In this document: in pieces, positions 9,721-18,181 of the stretch
How the letters are laid out: each line of letters starts with the position of its first letter
Numbering within the stretch: position 1 is the first letter of the stretch
NCBI RefSeq assembly: GCF_038957035.1
Contig: NZ_CP152412.1
Coordinates: 5,514,501 to 5,578,500 of the forward strand
DNA length: 64,000 nt
Source of the DNA: Bradyrhizobium sp. B097
GTDB taxonomy: Bacteria > Pseudomonadota > Alphaproteobacteria > Rhizobiales > Xanthobacteraceae
Direction of reading: 5' to 3'
Notes under the pieces: generated by a model
Told to the model about the DNA's origin: nothing
Database searches by the model: none
Seen by the model: only the letters and a program-made list of their open reading frames with translations
Translations under genes and position numbers: made by a program

Positions 9721-10725
9721 CTACTCCGCCGCCGTGGCGGCCGGCTTCGAGCGCGCATCATTGGCGGCGGCGCGCGCCTCCTCCTCCTCGAGCCACAGAC
9801 TGTGGTGCTCTCTCGCCCAATTGACGTCCACGATGCCGCTGCCCATCGCCTCGAAGGCACCTTGCATGCCGATGGTGCCGATGTAGATGTGGGCCAACAT
9901 CACCGCGACGAACAGCACCGCCACGATCGCGTGGACCACCGCAGCCATTTGCATTCCTTCGATGTCGGCCAGGTAGAACGGGAACATCAGCTGATATCCG
10001 GTGATTGCAACGGCCGCGCCGCCGGTGACGACGATCCAGTAGACCGCCTTCTGGCCGGCGTTGAAACGATAGGCCGGCGGATGGTCGTGACCTACGATGC
10101 CGCCGCCGCGCTTGATCCACTGCACATCGACCTTGTTCGGGATATTGCCGCCAAGCCACATCAGGAAGATCAACATCACTCCGATGGTGAAGGGGAAGCT
10201 CAAATAGTTGTGCGCGTACTTGGCCCATTGCGACCATTCGGAGAATGCTTCGTGGCCGATCAGCGGCAACAGCAGCGGACGGCCGAAGGTGATGTTCAGT
10301 CCGGAGATTGCCAGGATGATGAAGCAGGTCGCCGTCATCCAGTGCACGAAGCGCTCGAAGGCGCCAAAGCGCACGATCGTGCGCCCCGACCTCCCGTCCT
10401 GGAGCCGAACCATGCCGCGAGTCAGATAGAAGGCGACGAGCGCCACGAGCATGCCAAGGATGGCAATTCCGCCGACCCAGCGCAGGGTGACGTTGCGGAA
10501 TTCTCGCCACTCGCGCCCCGCCGGCTGCTCCAGCACGCCTGACCGCTGATCCGGAATGCTGACGCGTCCCTGGATCCGGTCGAGCTCCTGCAGAAGCTGT
10601 TGCTCCTTCACCGCGCTGGCGCTCGGGTTGACCTGCTGGGCGATGGACGGCACCGACGCAGCGATCATCAATGCAAGCGCCCATGCGCCGAGGGCGAGAC
10701 GGATGTGTTTTGCAAGAGACGCCAT
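9721..10725 (-). CDS. Formate dehydrogenase gamma subunit (membrane cytochrome b)
   Basis: 334 residues. The integral-membrane cytochrome b subunit passes electrons from the periplasmic formate dehydrogenase to the quinone pool. The sequence shows an N-terminal signal-like helix ending ASVPSIAQ, a periplasmic stretch and then about five hydrophobic segments. Candidate haem-ligand histidines lie in FVHW, YAHNY, VVHAIVA and LAHIYIG. GGGAGG precedes the ATG at 10725; the frame is open further upstream but overlaps the beta-subunit gene there, so this start is preferred. It is the last gene of the alpha-beta-gamma series, 32 bases after the beta gene. Confidence 0.93.
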   Translation of the reverse strand: MASLAKHIRLALGAWALALMIAASVPSIAQQVNPSASAVKEQQLLQELDRIQGRVSIPDQRSGVLEQPAGREWREFRNVTLRWVGGIAILGMLVALVAFYLTRGMVRLQDGRSGRTIVRFGAFERFVHWMTATCFIILAISGLNITFGRPLLLPLIGHEAFSEWSQWAKYAHNYLSFPFTIGVMLIFLMWLGGNIPNKVDVQWIKRGGGIVGHDHPPAYRFNAGQKAVYWIVVTGGAAVAITGYQLMFPFYLADIEGMQMAAVVHAIVAVLFVAVMLAHIYIGTIGMQGAFEAMGSGIVDVNWAREHHSLWLEEEEARAAANDARSKPAATAAE

Positions 10726-10757
10726 GAGTCCCTCCCGGTAGTTGCGCGAGGCCACCT

Positions 10758-11354
10758 TCAGGATTCGATCGTCTCGCGATAGGCAGTCTTCCAGCCCCAG
10801 GCGCCTGAGCCGTAGCCGCGCTTCATCACACGTTCCTTGTAGATCTGGGCAATGATCTCGCCATCGCCGGCGAGCAACGATTTGGTGGAGCACATCTCGG
10901 CGCAGAGCGGCAATTTGCCCTCGGCGAGGCGATTGGCCCCATACTTCTCGTACTCCTCCTTGCTGCCATCGGCCTCGGGGCCGCCGGCGCAGAACGTGCA
11001 CTTGTCCATCTTGCCGCGGGAGCCGAAATTGCCAATCTTCGGATATTGCGGCGCGCCAAACGGACACGCATAGAAGCAATAGCCGCAGCCGATGCACAGA
11101 TCCTTGGAATGAAGCACGACGCCGTCGGCGGTCGTGTAGAAGCAGTTGACCGGGCAGACCGCCGCGCAGGGCGCGTCGGTGCAGTGCATGCAGGCCATGG
11201 AGATCGATCGCTCACCGGGCTTGCCGTCATTGATGGTGACGACGCGGCGCCGGTTGATGCCCCAGGGCACCTCGTGCTCGTTCTTGCAGGCGGTCACGCA
11301 GGCATTGCACTCGATGCAACGATCGGCGTCGCAGAGGAATTTCATCCGAGCCAT
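10758..11354 (-). CDS. fdh3B: Formate dehydrogenase beta subunit (four [4Fe-4S] clusters), FDH3 type
   Basis: 198 residues. The iron-sulfur electron-transfer subunit sits between catalytic and cytochrome b subunits. Four cysteine groups are visible: CIECNACVTAC near the N-terminus, CMHCTDAPCAAVCP, CIGCGYCFYACPF, and a split CTFC with LCAEMC. It is shorter than E. coli FdnH/FdoH and lacks their C-terminal membrane helix, which fits the FDH3-type beta subunit. GAGGAG lies 9 bases before the ATG at 11354. It follows the alpha gene by 13 bases and is surely co-transcribed with it. Confidence 0.93.
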   Translation of the reverse strand: MARMKFLCDADRCIECNACVTACKNEHEVPWGINRRRVVTINDGKPGERSISMACMHCTDAPCAAVCPVNCFYTTADGVVLHSKDLCIGCGYCFYACPFGAPQYPKIGNFGSRGKMDKCTFCAGGPEADGSKEEYEKYGANRLAEGKLPLCAEMCSTKSLLAGDGEIIAQIYKERVMKRGYGSGAWGWKTAYRETIES

Positions 11355-11367
11355 GTGCGTTGCTCCT

Positions 11368-14313
11368 CTAGGCTGCGACAATCTGGCAGAGGGTGACCTT
11401 GGTCTCCTGCATGTTGGTCGCAGGATCATAGCCGTAGGTCGTGATCGTATTGGCGCTTTCGCCAAGCACAATCGGATCGGTCCCCTTCGGGTAATTGCCG
11501 CGAAGGTCCTTGCCCGCGAGCCAGCCGCCGAAATGGAAAGGCATCCAGGCAACGCCCTTCCCGACCCGTTCGGTCACCAGCGCCTTCATTCTGGCACGCG
11601 AGTTGTTTTCAGCACCGCTCACCCAGACCCAGCCGCCATCCTTGATGCCGCGATCGGCGGCATCGGCGGGGCTGATCTCGATGAACATGTCCTGCTGGAG
11701 TTCGGCGAGCCACGGATTGGTTCGCGTCTCTTCGCCGCCGCCCTCGTATTCAACCAGGCGGCCCGAGGAGAGGATGAGCGGGAATTGCTTGGCAATCCCC
11801 TTCTCCACCGCGGCCTTCTGCACGGAGAACCCGATGTTGGGCATGCGGAACTGCTTGGCATCGGGAAGCGTCGGATATTTGGCGACCAGATCGACGCGCG
11901 GCGTGTAGATCGGCTCGCGGTGAACCGGAATGGGATCCGGCAGGCCGAACGCGTTCATGCGCGCCTTGCCGTTGCCGTAGGGCACGCAGCCGTGCATCAG
12001 CGCGACGCGCTGAATGCCGCCCGATAGGTCGAGCGACCACGACACTGCGTCTGGAGTGGCGGGATTGATCCTGTTGATCGTGGCCATCTCCGCCTCCGTC
12101 AGATCCTTGTCCCAGCCGAGCTTCTTCAGGCTCGCCAGCGTGAATTCCGGATAGCCGTCCTTGATTTCCGAATCCTTCGAATAGGACCCGTCGGCGAGCA
12201 GGCTGACCTTCCGCGTCGTGCCGTCGGCTAGCTTCTCCTCGCGTTCGATGCCAAAGCGCGGCCGGAACGTGCCGCCACCATCCATCACGCCGAGATTTGT
12301 GTTGTAGAGCAGCGGCGTGCCCGGATGCCTGACCTCCGGCGAGCCCCAGCACGGCCACGGCAGGCCGTAATAGTCGCCGCCGACCTCCGGATCGTCCTTC
12401 GGAGCCCGCATCGTCAGCATGTCGAACTTCGCCTGGTTCCTCATATGGGCCTTGAGACGCTCGGGCGATTGCCCGCAATAGCCGGTCGACCAGCTGCCGC
12501 GATTCATCTCGCGCAGGATGTCCTCCGCCTCGGGCAGATTGTTCTCGACCTTGATGTTCTTGAACATCTTGTCGGCAAAGCCGAACTTCTTTGCCAGCAG
12601 ATAGGTGATCTCGAGGTCGTCCTTGGACTCGAAGATCGGCTCCACGATCTGCTCACCCCACTGCAGCGAGCGGTTCGAGGCGACACGGGATCCCTTGCAC
12701 TCGAATTGGGTGGCGACCGGGAGAATGTAGAGACCGTCCTTGCGACCGGCCTCCACCGCGAGCGAGGTCCAGGTGGTCGGATGCGGGTCGGCGATGACAA
12801 GCAGGTCGAGCGCCTTCAGACCCTTCAGGGATTCCGGAATGCGGGTGATGCTGTTGGAGGCGTGTCCCTGCACGAACACCGCCCGCACATTGTCTTTCTG
12901 GGCGACCTGGTCTTTCGGCAGCGTCACCGCCTCGAACCAGCGAGTCAGCGGGATGCCGGGCGCTTCCATGATCTGCTTGGAGTCGAAGCGCGACTTCAGG
13001 AAATCATAGTCGACTTCCCAAACGCGCGACCAGTGCTTCCACGCGCCCTCGGCGAGCCCGTAGTAGAACGGTAGCGTGACGATATCGAGCCCGACGTCGG
13101 TTGCTCCCTGAACGTTGTCGTGGCCGCGGAAGATGTTGGCGCCCATGCCCGGTCCGCCGACATTCCCGGTCATCAGGAGCAGGATGCAACTCGCCCGCAC
13201 ATTGGCGGTGCCGACCGTCTTCTGAGTCTGACCCATGGCCCAGATCAGTGTCGACGGCTTTTCCGTTGCGAACATCTTCGCGACACGCTTGAGCTGCTCA
13301 CCGGGAATGCCGGTAACGCGCTCGACCTCCTCCGGATTCCATTTTTCGACCTCCTTGCGAAGATCGTCGAAACCATAGACGCGCTGCCGGATGAATTCCT
13401 TGTCCTCCCAACCGTTCTGCAGGATGTGCCACATCATACCGTAGAGCACCGGAATGTCGGTGCCTGGCCGCATGCGGACATACTCAGTCGCGTGCGCCGC
13501 GGTTCGCGTCAGACGCGGGTCGATGACGATGAAGTTGGCCTTCTGAAGTTCCTTGCCCTCCAGCAGGTGCTGCAACGACACCGGATGCGCCTCGGCCGGA
13601 TTGCCGCCCATGATCATCTGGGTCTTGGCGTTGCGGATGTCGTTGAAGCTGTTGGTCATCGCGCCGTAGCCCCAGGTGTTGGCCACGCCGGTGACGGTCG
13701 TCGAATGGCAAATACGCGCTTGATGGTCGGTGTTGTTCGTGCCCCAGAACGCGCCAAGCTTGCGGAATAGGTAGGCACCTTCGTTGGTCATCTTGGCTGA
13801 CCCGAGCCAATACACGGAATCGGGACCCGACTTCTCGCGAACCTCCAGCAGCTTGTCGCCGATCTCGTTGATCGCGGTCTCCCAGGAGACCCGGGTCCAC
13901 TGCCCACCCACAAGCTTCATCGGGTAGCGTAGCCGCCGCTCGCTGTGCACGAGCTCGCGCACGGAGGCGCCCTTGGCACAGTGCGATCCGCGATTGATCG
14001 GGGAATCCCAGGTCGGCTCCTGGCCAATCCATACGCCGTTCAGCACCTCGGCGGTCACGGTGCACCCAACCGAGCAATGCGTGCAGATGCTCTTGCGCAC
14101 CGTCGCTCCCGTGGTGAGCGGCCCCGCGGCGGCGGCTTTCGCCTTGCGAATGCTGCCGAGGGGCAGTGTGCTGAGCGCAGCAAGCGCGCCGCCGGCAAGA
14201 CCGGACCGACGCAGGAACGTGCGGCGGTCGAAGCCGCCGGTCTGCCCGCACAGGAGGGCCGCGACGGACCCACGTCGGTCGGAATCGGAACGCGGTGATC
14301 TCCTGATCAGCAT
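11368..14313 (-). CDS. Formate dehydrogenase alpha subunit, Mo/W-bisMGD enzyme with catalytic Cys
   Basis: 981 residues. Oxidises formate to CO2 at a molybdenum or tungsten bis-guanine-dinucleotide centre in the periplasm. A twin-arginine signal (DRRTFLRRSG, Arg 30-31) leads into a hydrophobic segment. A [4Fe-4S] site follows: Cys77, Cys80, Cys84 and Cys112 (CTHCSVGC then GSHCAKG). The active-site motif QARICHSTTV has Cys202 where E. coli FdnG/FdoG have selenocysteine, next to the conserved His. GAMTN and GGNPAEAHP follow as in the family. The ATG at 14313 is preferred over an upstream in-frame TTG because GGGAGG lies just before it. The gene is followed closely by beta and gamma subunits. 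Confidence 0.95.
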   Translation of the reverse strand: MLIRRSPRSDSDRRGSVAALLCGQTGGFDRRTFLRRSGLAGGALAALSTLPLGSIRKAKAAAAGPLTTGATVRKSICTHCSVGCTVTAEVLNGVWIGQEPTWDSPINRGSHCAKGASVRELVHSERRLRYPMKLVGGQWTRVSWETAINEIGDKLLEVREKSGPDSVYWLGSAKMTNEGAYLFRKLGAFWGTNNTDHQARICHSTTVTGVANTWGYGAMTNSFNDIRNAKTQMIMGGNPAEAHPVSLQHLLEGKELQKANFIVIDPRLTRTAAHATEYVRMRPGTDIPVLYGMMWHILQNGWEDKEFIRQRVYGFDDLRKEVEKWNPEEVERVTGIPGEQLKRVAKMFATEKPSTLIWAMGQTQKTVGTANVRASCILLLMTGNVGGPGMGANIFRGHDNVQGATDVGLDIVTLPFYYGLAEGAWKHWSRVWEVDYDFLKSRFDSKQIMEAPGIPLTRWFEAVTLPKDQVAQKDNVRAVFVQGHASNSITRIPESLKGLKALDLLVIADPHPTTWTSLAVEAGRKDGLYILPVATQFECKGSRVASNRSLQWGEQIVEPIFESKDDLEITYLLAKKFGFADKMFKNIKVENNLPEAEDILREMNRGSWSTGYCGQSPERLKAHMRNQAKFDMLTMRAPKDDPEVGGDYYGLPWPCWGSPEVRHPGTPLLYNTNLGVMDGGGTFRPRFGIEREEKLADGTTRKVSLLADGSYSKDSEIKDGYPEFTLASLKKLGWDKDLTEAEMATINRINPATPDAVSWSLDLSGGIQRVALMHGCVPYGNGKARMNAFGLPDPIPVHREPIYTPRVDLVAKYPTLPDAKQFRMPNIGFSVQKAAVEKGIAKQFPLILSSGRLVEYEGGGEETRTNPWLAELQQDMFIEISPADAADRGIKDGGWVWVSGAENNSRARMKALVTERVGKGVAWMPFHFGGWLAGKDLRGNYPKGTDPIVLGESANTITTYGYDPATNMQETKVTLCQIVAA

Positions 14314-14324
14314 GGCCGCCTCCC

Positions 14325-14534
14325 TCAACGCGGATAGCGATTGACGCGATAATACGCCTTCACGTGGTCGGTTTCCCTGTAGCGGGCCTTGCGCTTCTCA
14401 ACCTCGGTCTCGCTGTCGGCTTGCGCCGGCGCGATCAAGGGGGCTGCCAGCGTGGCGCCGGCGCCGATCGTGCCGAGCCCGACCTTGCGAAGGAAGTCGC
14501 GGCGGCCTGCCGTCATTTTCTTCTCGTCGCTCAT
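14325..14534 (-). CDS. Small formate-dehydrogenase-region Tat-signal protein
   Basis: 69 residues. Carries a clear twin-arginine leader (GRRDFLRKVGLGTIGAG, then LAAPLIAPAQA) and a short charged tail, KARYRETDHVKAYYRVNRY. This matches the family known only as the formate dehydrogenase region Tat target, found next to fdh operons and of unknown role. It may be a small accessory subunit or assembly factor carried through the Tat pathway. It lies between the chaperone and alpha-subunit genes, 11 bases before the latter. Good ribosome site (GGAGAGG). Confidence 0.9.
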   Translation of the reverse strand: MSDEKKMTAGRRDFLRKVGLGTIGAGATLAAPLIAPAQADSETEVEKRKARYRETDHVKAYYRVNRYPR

Positions 14535-14561
14535 TGCACCTCTCCTGGACCGGGCAACTGG

Positions 14562-15338
14562 TCAATTGGCGAACTTGAAGGCCTCTGTCTCAATCTCCAA
14601 AAACACGCATCCCAGCGTCCCGACTGCGCGATAGAACTTGGCGCTCTCGGCCTTCGCCATGTCAGCGAACAAATGTCCGATCCAGCGGGACACATGCTTC
14701 TCGAAGAAGACGCGCTGTGCTGCAAGCGACGCCGGGAAACGACCAGCCACAAGGCCCGCCATGATTTCGCATAGCGTCGCCGCATGGTCCTCTGGTTCTG
14801 GATTGCTCTCCGCCCGCTCGATGCCAAGCGCGGCCAGATCGTCACGAAGTCGCGACAACGGGCGCTCGTTGAGGAAGCCGGTCAGATAGTAGGACGCGTA
14901 GGGCAGCAGCTCGCCGCGCCCAACGCCGACAAACAGCTCAGAATATTCGCGTTCGACCTCGGCCGCGACCGCGATCGAAGCGGCCTCCGCAAGTGCGGCG
15001 TGGGCGCGCCCAAGCGGCGTCACATCGCCGTTCAGTTGCGCGATCTGCTCAAGCAAGGCTTGCGACGGCGCCGCCGAGAGCAGGGTCGCAAGCAGTGCGT
15101 ATTCCTGCACGCGTCCGACTTCGATCGGATCAAGCAGGTCCGATACCGCAAGCTCGCCATAGAGATCGGGACGAAGAATTTTTCGCGAGACGCCTGTCGC
15201 GATCTCGACCGCAATCACGCGCCGCGCCGGCACCTGGTTCCAGTTCGACACCGACGGCTGGGCAATACCGATTTTCCGGGCTAGTTGGGCTACACCCCCG
15301 GCGGCATCGATGGCACGTTCAAGGCCCGCATGGCGCAC
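14562..15338 (-). CDS. Fusion of YdaS/Cro-like HTH and TorD-family chaperone
   Basis: 258 residues. Residues about 4-60 (GLERAIDAAGGVAQLARKIG, SVSNW, PARRVIAVEIATG) are a Cro/YdaS-type helix-turn-helix. The remainder is an all-helical TorD/DmsD-type chaperone: LLPYASYYLTGFLNERP, EPEDH and an FFEKHVSRWIGHLFADM segment typical of the family. TorD proteins bind Tat leaders of molybdoenzymes and guard cofactor insertion. Here the likely client is the adjacent formate dehydrogenase alpha subunit or its small Tat partner. The HTH suggests a second role as a transcription factor, and a palindrome sits in its own promoter. GTG start with GGGAGG 5 bases upstream. Confidence 0.88.
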   Translation of the reverse strand: MRHAGLERAIDAAGGVAQLARKIGIAQPSVSNWNQVPARRVIAVEIATGVSRKILRPDLYGELAVSDLLDPIEVGRVQEYALLATLLSAAPSQALLEQIAQLNGDVTPLGRAHAALAEAASIAVAAEVEREYSELFVGVGRGELLPYASYYLTGFLNERPLSRLRDDLAALGIERAESNPEPEDHAATLCEIMAGLVAGRFPASLAAQRVFFEKHVSRWIGHLFADMAKAESAKFYRAVGTLGCVFLEIETEAFKFAN

Positions 15339-15376
15339 ACCGCCCTCCCATCCTGGGGGCCAAGCGCTTGATTGCG

Positions 15377-15417
15377 TTTGTTTAACAAAGACTAGTCGGG
15401 TGGTGGAGGGCGGTCAA
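15377..15417 (-). promoter_or_regulatory. Promoter and candidate operator of the HTH-TorD/formate dehydrogenase genes
   Basis: On the minus strand TTGACC (15412-15417) and TAGTCT (15389-15394) are separated by exactly 17 bases, a good sigma-70-type promoter. Just downstream the 13-base palindrome TTTGTTAAACAAA (15377-15389 as read on the minus strand) covers the expected transcription start. This is a plausible binding site for the HTH domain of the gene it precedes. Seen in sequence; function inferred. Confidence 0.5.
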
Positions 15418-15457
15418 TCGATCGGCATAGCCTATGACTATAGCATTTGGTCGCACC

Positions 15458-16117
15458 CTATCGAGGCAGCGCGCCGCCATGTGTGCGGCGCCGAACGGCA
15501 GACTCTTCGCTCGCGCCCTGGAGTTGCGGTGCAGCAGAGTTTGACGGAGGTCCCGCGCTTGCGGACTTGTCGGACAGCGGGAGATCCGCGCACGCCCTCA
15601 CCGGATTTGGTGCTTGCGCCAAATCGTCGACGGCAGCAGCAGTCGGTCGCATGGCGTCTTCGACAGTCTCTTCGATCGCGTCGGTCGCGTTCTCGGCCGC
15701 CTGCACGAGGTCCCCGACAACGCGGCGGACGAGTTCGTCAACCTGCTCGGACGAATAGTCCAGTGGACCGAAACCGGGCATGGCCGACGGGTCGTTGAAG
15801 TCCCAGGCATTTTCCGCCAACCCAATGAAATCGCGAATGGCAGGATCGGCGCTCCAGGCCCGACGAAGCGCCGCACGGCTCAATTCCCGCGGAATGCCCT
15901 TGCGAAGGAAAGGCGAGAGGTCGGTCGCGGCATCAATCGATTCGATGGGCGGCAGGCTCGACAAGTCGACCTCGGTGGGACAGGGCTCCGCCGCGTCAGG
16001 GGCAGCCATCGCCGAAGCATTCGCCTCGGCGGGTTGTTCGGGTCTTGGTTCAGCGTGGCCGTCCCTCGCCGCCTGCTTGCGTCGCGACCAGCGCGCCAGA
16101 AAGTCGCCTTCGCTCAT
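15458..16117 (-). CDS. DUF3306 domain protein of the formate dehydrogenase island
   Basis: 219 residues. N-terminus FLARWSRRKQAA and the central block LPPIESIDAATDLSPFLRKG, then ALRRAWSADPAIRDFIG, are the marks of DUF3306. The C-terminal third is acidic and low in complexity. Biochemical role unknown. DUF3306 and DUF3305 genes regularly occur beside formate dehydrogenase genes and are presumed to help assembly or maturation. The start overlaps the stop of the DUF3305 gene (ATGA), so the two are translationally coupled. Confidence 0.85.
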   Translation of the reverse strand: MSEGDFLARWSRRKQAARDGHAEPRPEQPAEANASAMAAPDAAEPCPTEVDLSSLPPIESIDAATDLSPFLRKGIPRELSRAALRRAWSADPAIRDFIGLAENAWDFNDPSAMPGFGPLDYSSEQVDELVRRVVGDLVQAAENATDAIEETVEDAMRPTAAAVDDLAQAPNPVRACADLPLSDKSASAGPPSNSAAPQLQGASEESAVRRRTHGGALPR

Positions 16118-16629
16118 TCGTGCCCACCTTCATGGCGCCGTTGCGCCAGCGCCTCCGGATCGGCGCGGCTCCGCTCGCGCTTGAAGAACTCATTCTCGAC
16201 GTAGTGCTCGGCGATGAAATCTTCAATCGCCCGGCGCAGCACCTCGGGCATCGGTACCGCTTCGACGAGGTTGACACCGGCCCCCGTGAACGCCTCCCCT
16301 TCGGCCGGATCCGCCGTGACCGCGGAAAGGAGGTAGGGCGAGGCTCCCTCGGCAGGGCTCAACACGATCCAGATGCTGGGCGCACCGGAGGTGAGATTGT
16401 CGCGGTAGCGCTCGGTTTCCGAGCGGTAGAGGTCGACTGTCGCGCTGCCGGCGTAAAACAGCGTCACTCCCTCCTGCTCGCGGATCACCGTCCACGGCGT
16501 CACCTCCGGCTCGTCCGGCAGCACCCCGACGCCGCGCCAGACGACGTCGACCCACGGAGAATCCGCTCTGCGGCGCTCGACCACGACGCCGACGGAGAGA
16601 CGGACCAGCGGCTCTGCGACAGGGCTCAT
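16114..16629 (-). CDS. DUF3305 domain protein
   Basis: 171 residues, soluble. Conserved features of DUF3305 are visible: the opening RLSVGVVVERRRADSPWVD, then W(R)GVGVLP, a central YRSETERYRDNL segment and PSIWIVL. Function unknown; its constant company with DUF3306 and formate dehydrogenase suggests an accessory role. It overlaps its neighbours by four bases at both ends (ATGA type), placing it in one operon running from the ligase-like gene to DUF3306. Confidence 0.85.
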   Translation of the reverse strand: MSPVAEPLVRLSVGVVVERRRADSPWVDVVWRGVGVLPDEPEVTPWTVIREQEGVTLFYAGSATVDLYRSETERYRDNLTSGAPSIWIVLSPAEGASPYLLSAVTADPAEGEAFTGAGVNLVEAVPMPEVLRRAIEDFIAEHYVENEFFKRERSRADPEALAQRRHEGGHE

Positions 16630-17648
16630 GTCACGGCCTCCAGATGCTTGGTTGGCAGTCCCGTCAGCAGATTCTGCGGCTTCATCCGGACGACCTGATC
16701 GGACGTCATTGCAAGGATCAGATAGGCCGGCGTGCGCCCCGCAATATCAACGATCAGGCCGGGATCCGCAAAGCTCAGCCGAAACAGCGCCAGCACGCGC
16801 CCCGCGGTGCGGTCGTCGAGGGATTCGCCCTGCCAAAGCCGGTCACCGATCCGGGTCGCTTCCGAATCCAGGCCCACATACCAGGTGAGTTCTGCGTTGC
16901 GCAGTTCGGTCAGCGGCTCGATCGTCACGTCGATCCCGAGCAGATGCGAGATCCAGCGTCGCAACACTTCGGCCAGTGAAGCCTGCCCCCGCCCTCCGCC
17001 GGTCAGATCAAGCGCCATATCGAACTGGTCACTGCGTTGCCAATAGCCGTCGGCGTTCTCCTCGCCGAGAACGTCGAGTTGTGTATCGCCCGCTGCACCC
17101 AGCATCGACATCAGCGACAGCACCGGCGTCGGGCTGCGCCCGCCAAGGATCTCCTCGTCGCCCAGGAGCAGCAAATGCTCGTGCGGCAGGATCCGTTGCG
17201 GCCGAAAGAACAACTCGGCTGCGCGCAGCAAAAAAGGATCTTCGCAGCGATCAAGCACATTGCGCAGGATCACATGCACCAGTTGGTTCATGAACAGCGG
17301 CGGCAGATTGGCCGAACCTGAACGAACCGACGCGAGATAGGCCGCCTCCAGCGTCGGATGGCGCAGCAGGAGGTCGCGAAATGCCAGCACGAACCGCCAG
17401 TTCTCCCGCGCGTCGGCGTCGTCGATCGCGGCCACCTCCGTGACTCCGACCGGGTGGCGCGGATCGGTCAGCAATTGCCGGTGCAAGCGACGCTCGACCG
17501 CGCACGCGTCGTCCGGCGGCATCAGCTCGGGGCGCGCGAAATAGGCCTTCAGGTATTCATCCGTGACAACGAGCCCGCCGCTCGCGTTGCGATCGAGCAG
17601 ATGGTGGCCGCAGGCGATCCAGAAATCCTTCATCGCCAAATCTTTCAT
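16626..17648 (-). CDS. DUF6352-type protein of the formate dehydrogenase island
   Basis: 340 residues, soluble, no signal peptide and no obvious catalytic motif. Begins MKDFWIACGHHLLDRN, with DEYLKAYFARPEL soon after; a conserved FFRPQRI and a His/Glu-rich LPHEHLLLLGDEE lie mid-protein. From memory this corresponds to DUF6352, a family linked to alphaproteobacterial fdh islands; the family number should be confirmed. Its ATG overlaps the stop of the upstream DUF6505-type gene by four bases. A second in-frame ATG five codons later is a possible start. Function unknown. Confidence 0.78.
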   Translation of the reverse strand: MKDLAMKDFWIACGHHLLDRNASGGLVVTDEYLKAYFARPELMPPDDACAVERRLHRQLLTDPRHPVGVTEVAAIDDADARENWRFVLAFRDLLLRHPTLEAAYLASVRSGSANLPPLFMNQLVHVILRNVLDRCEDPFLLRAAELFFRPQRILPHEHLLLLGDEEILGGRSPTPVLSLMSMLGAAGDTQLDVLGEENADGYWQRSDQFDMALDLTGGGRGQASLAEVLRRWISHLLGIDVTIEPLTELRNAELTWYVGLDSEATRIGDRLWQGESLDDRTAGRVLALFRLSFADPGLIVDIAGRTPAYLILAMTSDQVVRMKPQNLLTGLPTKHLEAVT

Positions 17649-18181
17649 GGCCCTGGCTCCTTGCTCATATCGGCAAGATTGAGATCGCCGCCGGGTTCGG
17701 CATCATCCTCCACTTCCATGAACGAGAACGCCTTGCCGTGCCCCTGCCCCTCCCGTAGCCGCAAGCTCCGGAAGGACTCGCGGACCTCGCCATCGCGCAC
17801 CGAGCGATGGACGGCGATCAGCGTGCTAATCGGATGGGCACAGAGCGATTGCGCAAAGGCAACCTCCTCTTCCGCCGCCACGCGCGCGGTTGCAAGATCC
17901 GGCGCACCGAACCGTTCGACCAGCCGCTTCGCCAGGAGCTCCACCAGCGCGCGGCGATCGTCCGCGGTCGCGGGAACGATCTGCGCCAGCGTCGACCAGC
18001 CCCAGGATTGCACTCCGAGAAAACCGCCGCGGAACGCGGTACGCTCCTTACCGTCCAGTTGCTCCAAATTGCGATCAAGAAAGCGGAACGCGCCCGACAC
18101 CGCCCATTCCCCGGGCTCCGCGGACACGTCGAATACCAACGTGTCGGACGGATCGAGCGCAATGGTGCGCAAGAGCTTCAC
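17645..18181 (-). CDS. DUF6505-type protein of the formate dehydrogenase island
   Basis: 178 residues. Starts at GTG 18181, chosen because it overlaps the stop of the ligase-like gene (GTGA) and has GGAGG 9 bases upstream. A further upstream GTG at 18214 would add 11 residues inside that gene. The product opens with KLLRTIALDPSDTLVFDVSA and includes GAFRFLD and FRGGFLGVQSWGWSTL, which fit a small soluble protein assigned, from memory, to DUF6505. No catalytic motif is evident. Translational coupling on both sides indicates a single operon. Confidence 0.75.
   Translation of the reverse strand: MKLLRTIALDPSDTLVFDVSAEPGEWAVSGAFRFLDRNLEQLDGKERTAFRGGFLGVQSWGWSTLAQIVPATADDRRALVELLAKRLVERFGAPDLATARVAAEEEVAFAQSLCAHPISTLIAVHRSVRDGEVRESFRSLRLREGQGHGKAFSFMEVEDDAEPGGDLNLADMSKEPGP

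Noticed and set aside
10726..11097. Longer N-terminal extension of the formate dehydrogenase gamma subunit
   Set aside because: It would overlap the beta-subunit gene in another frame, and the ATG at 10725 has a strong ribosome site and signal helix.
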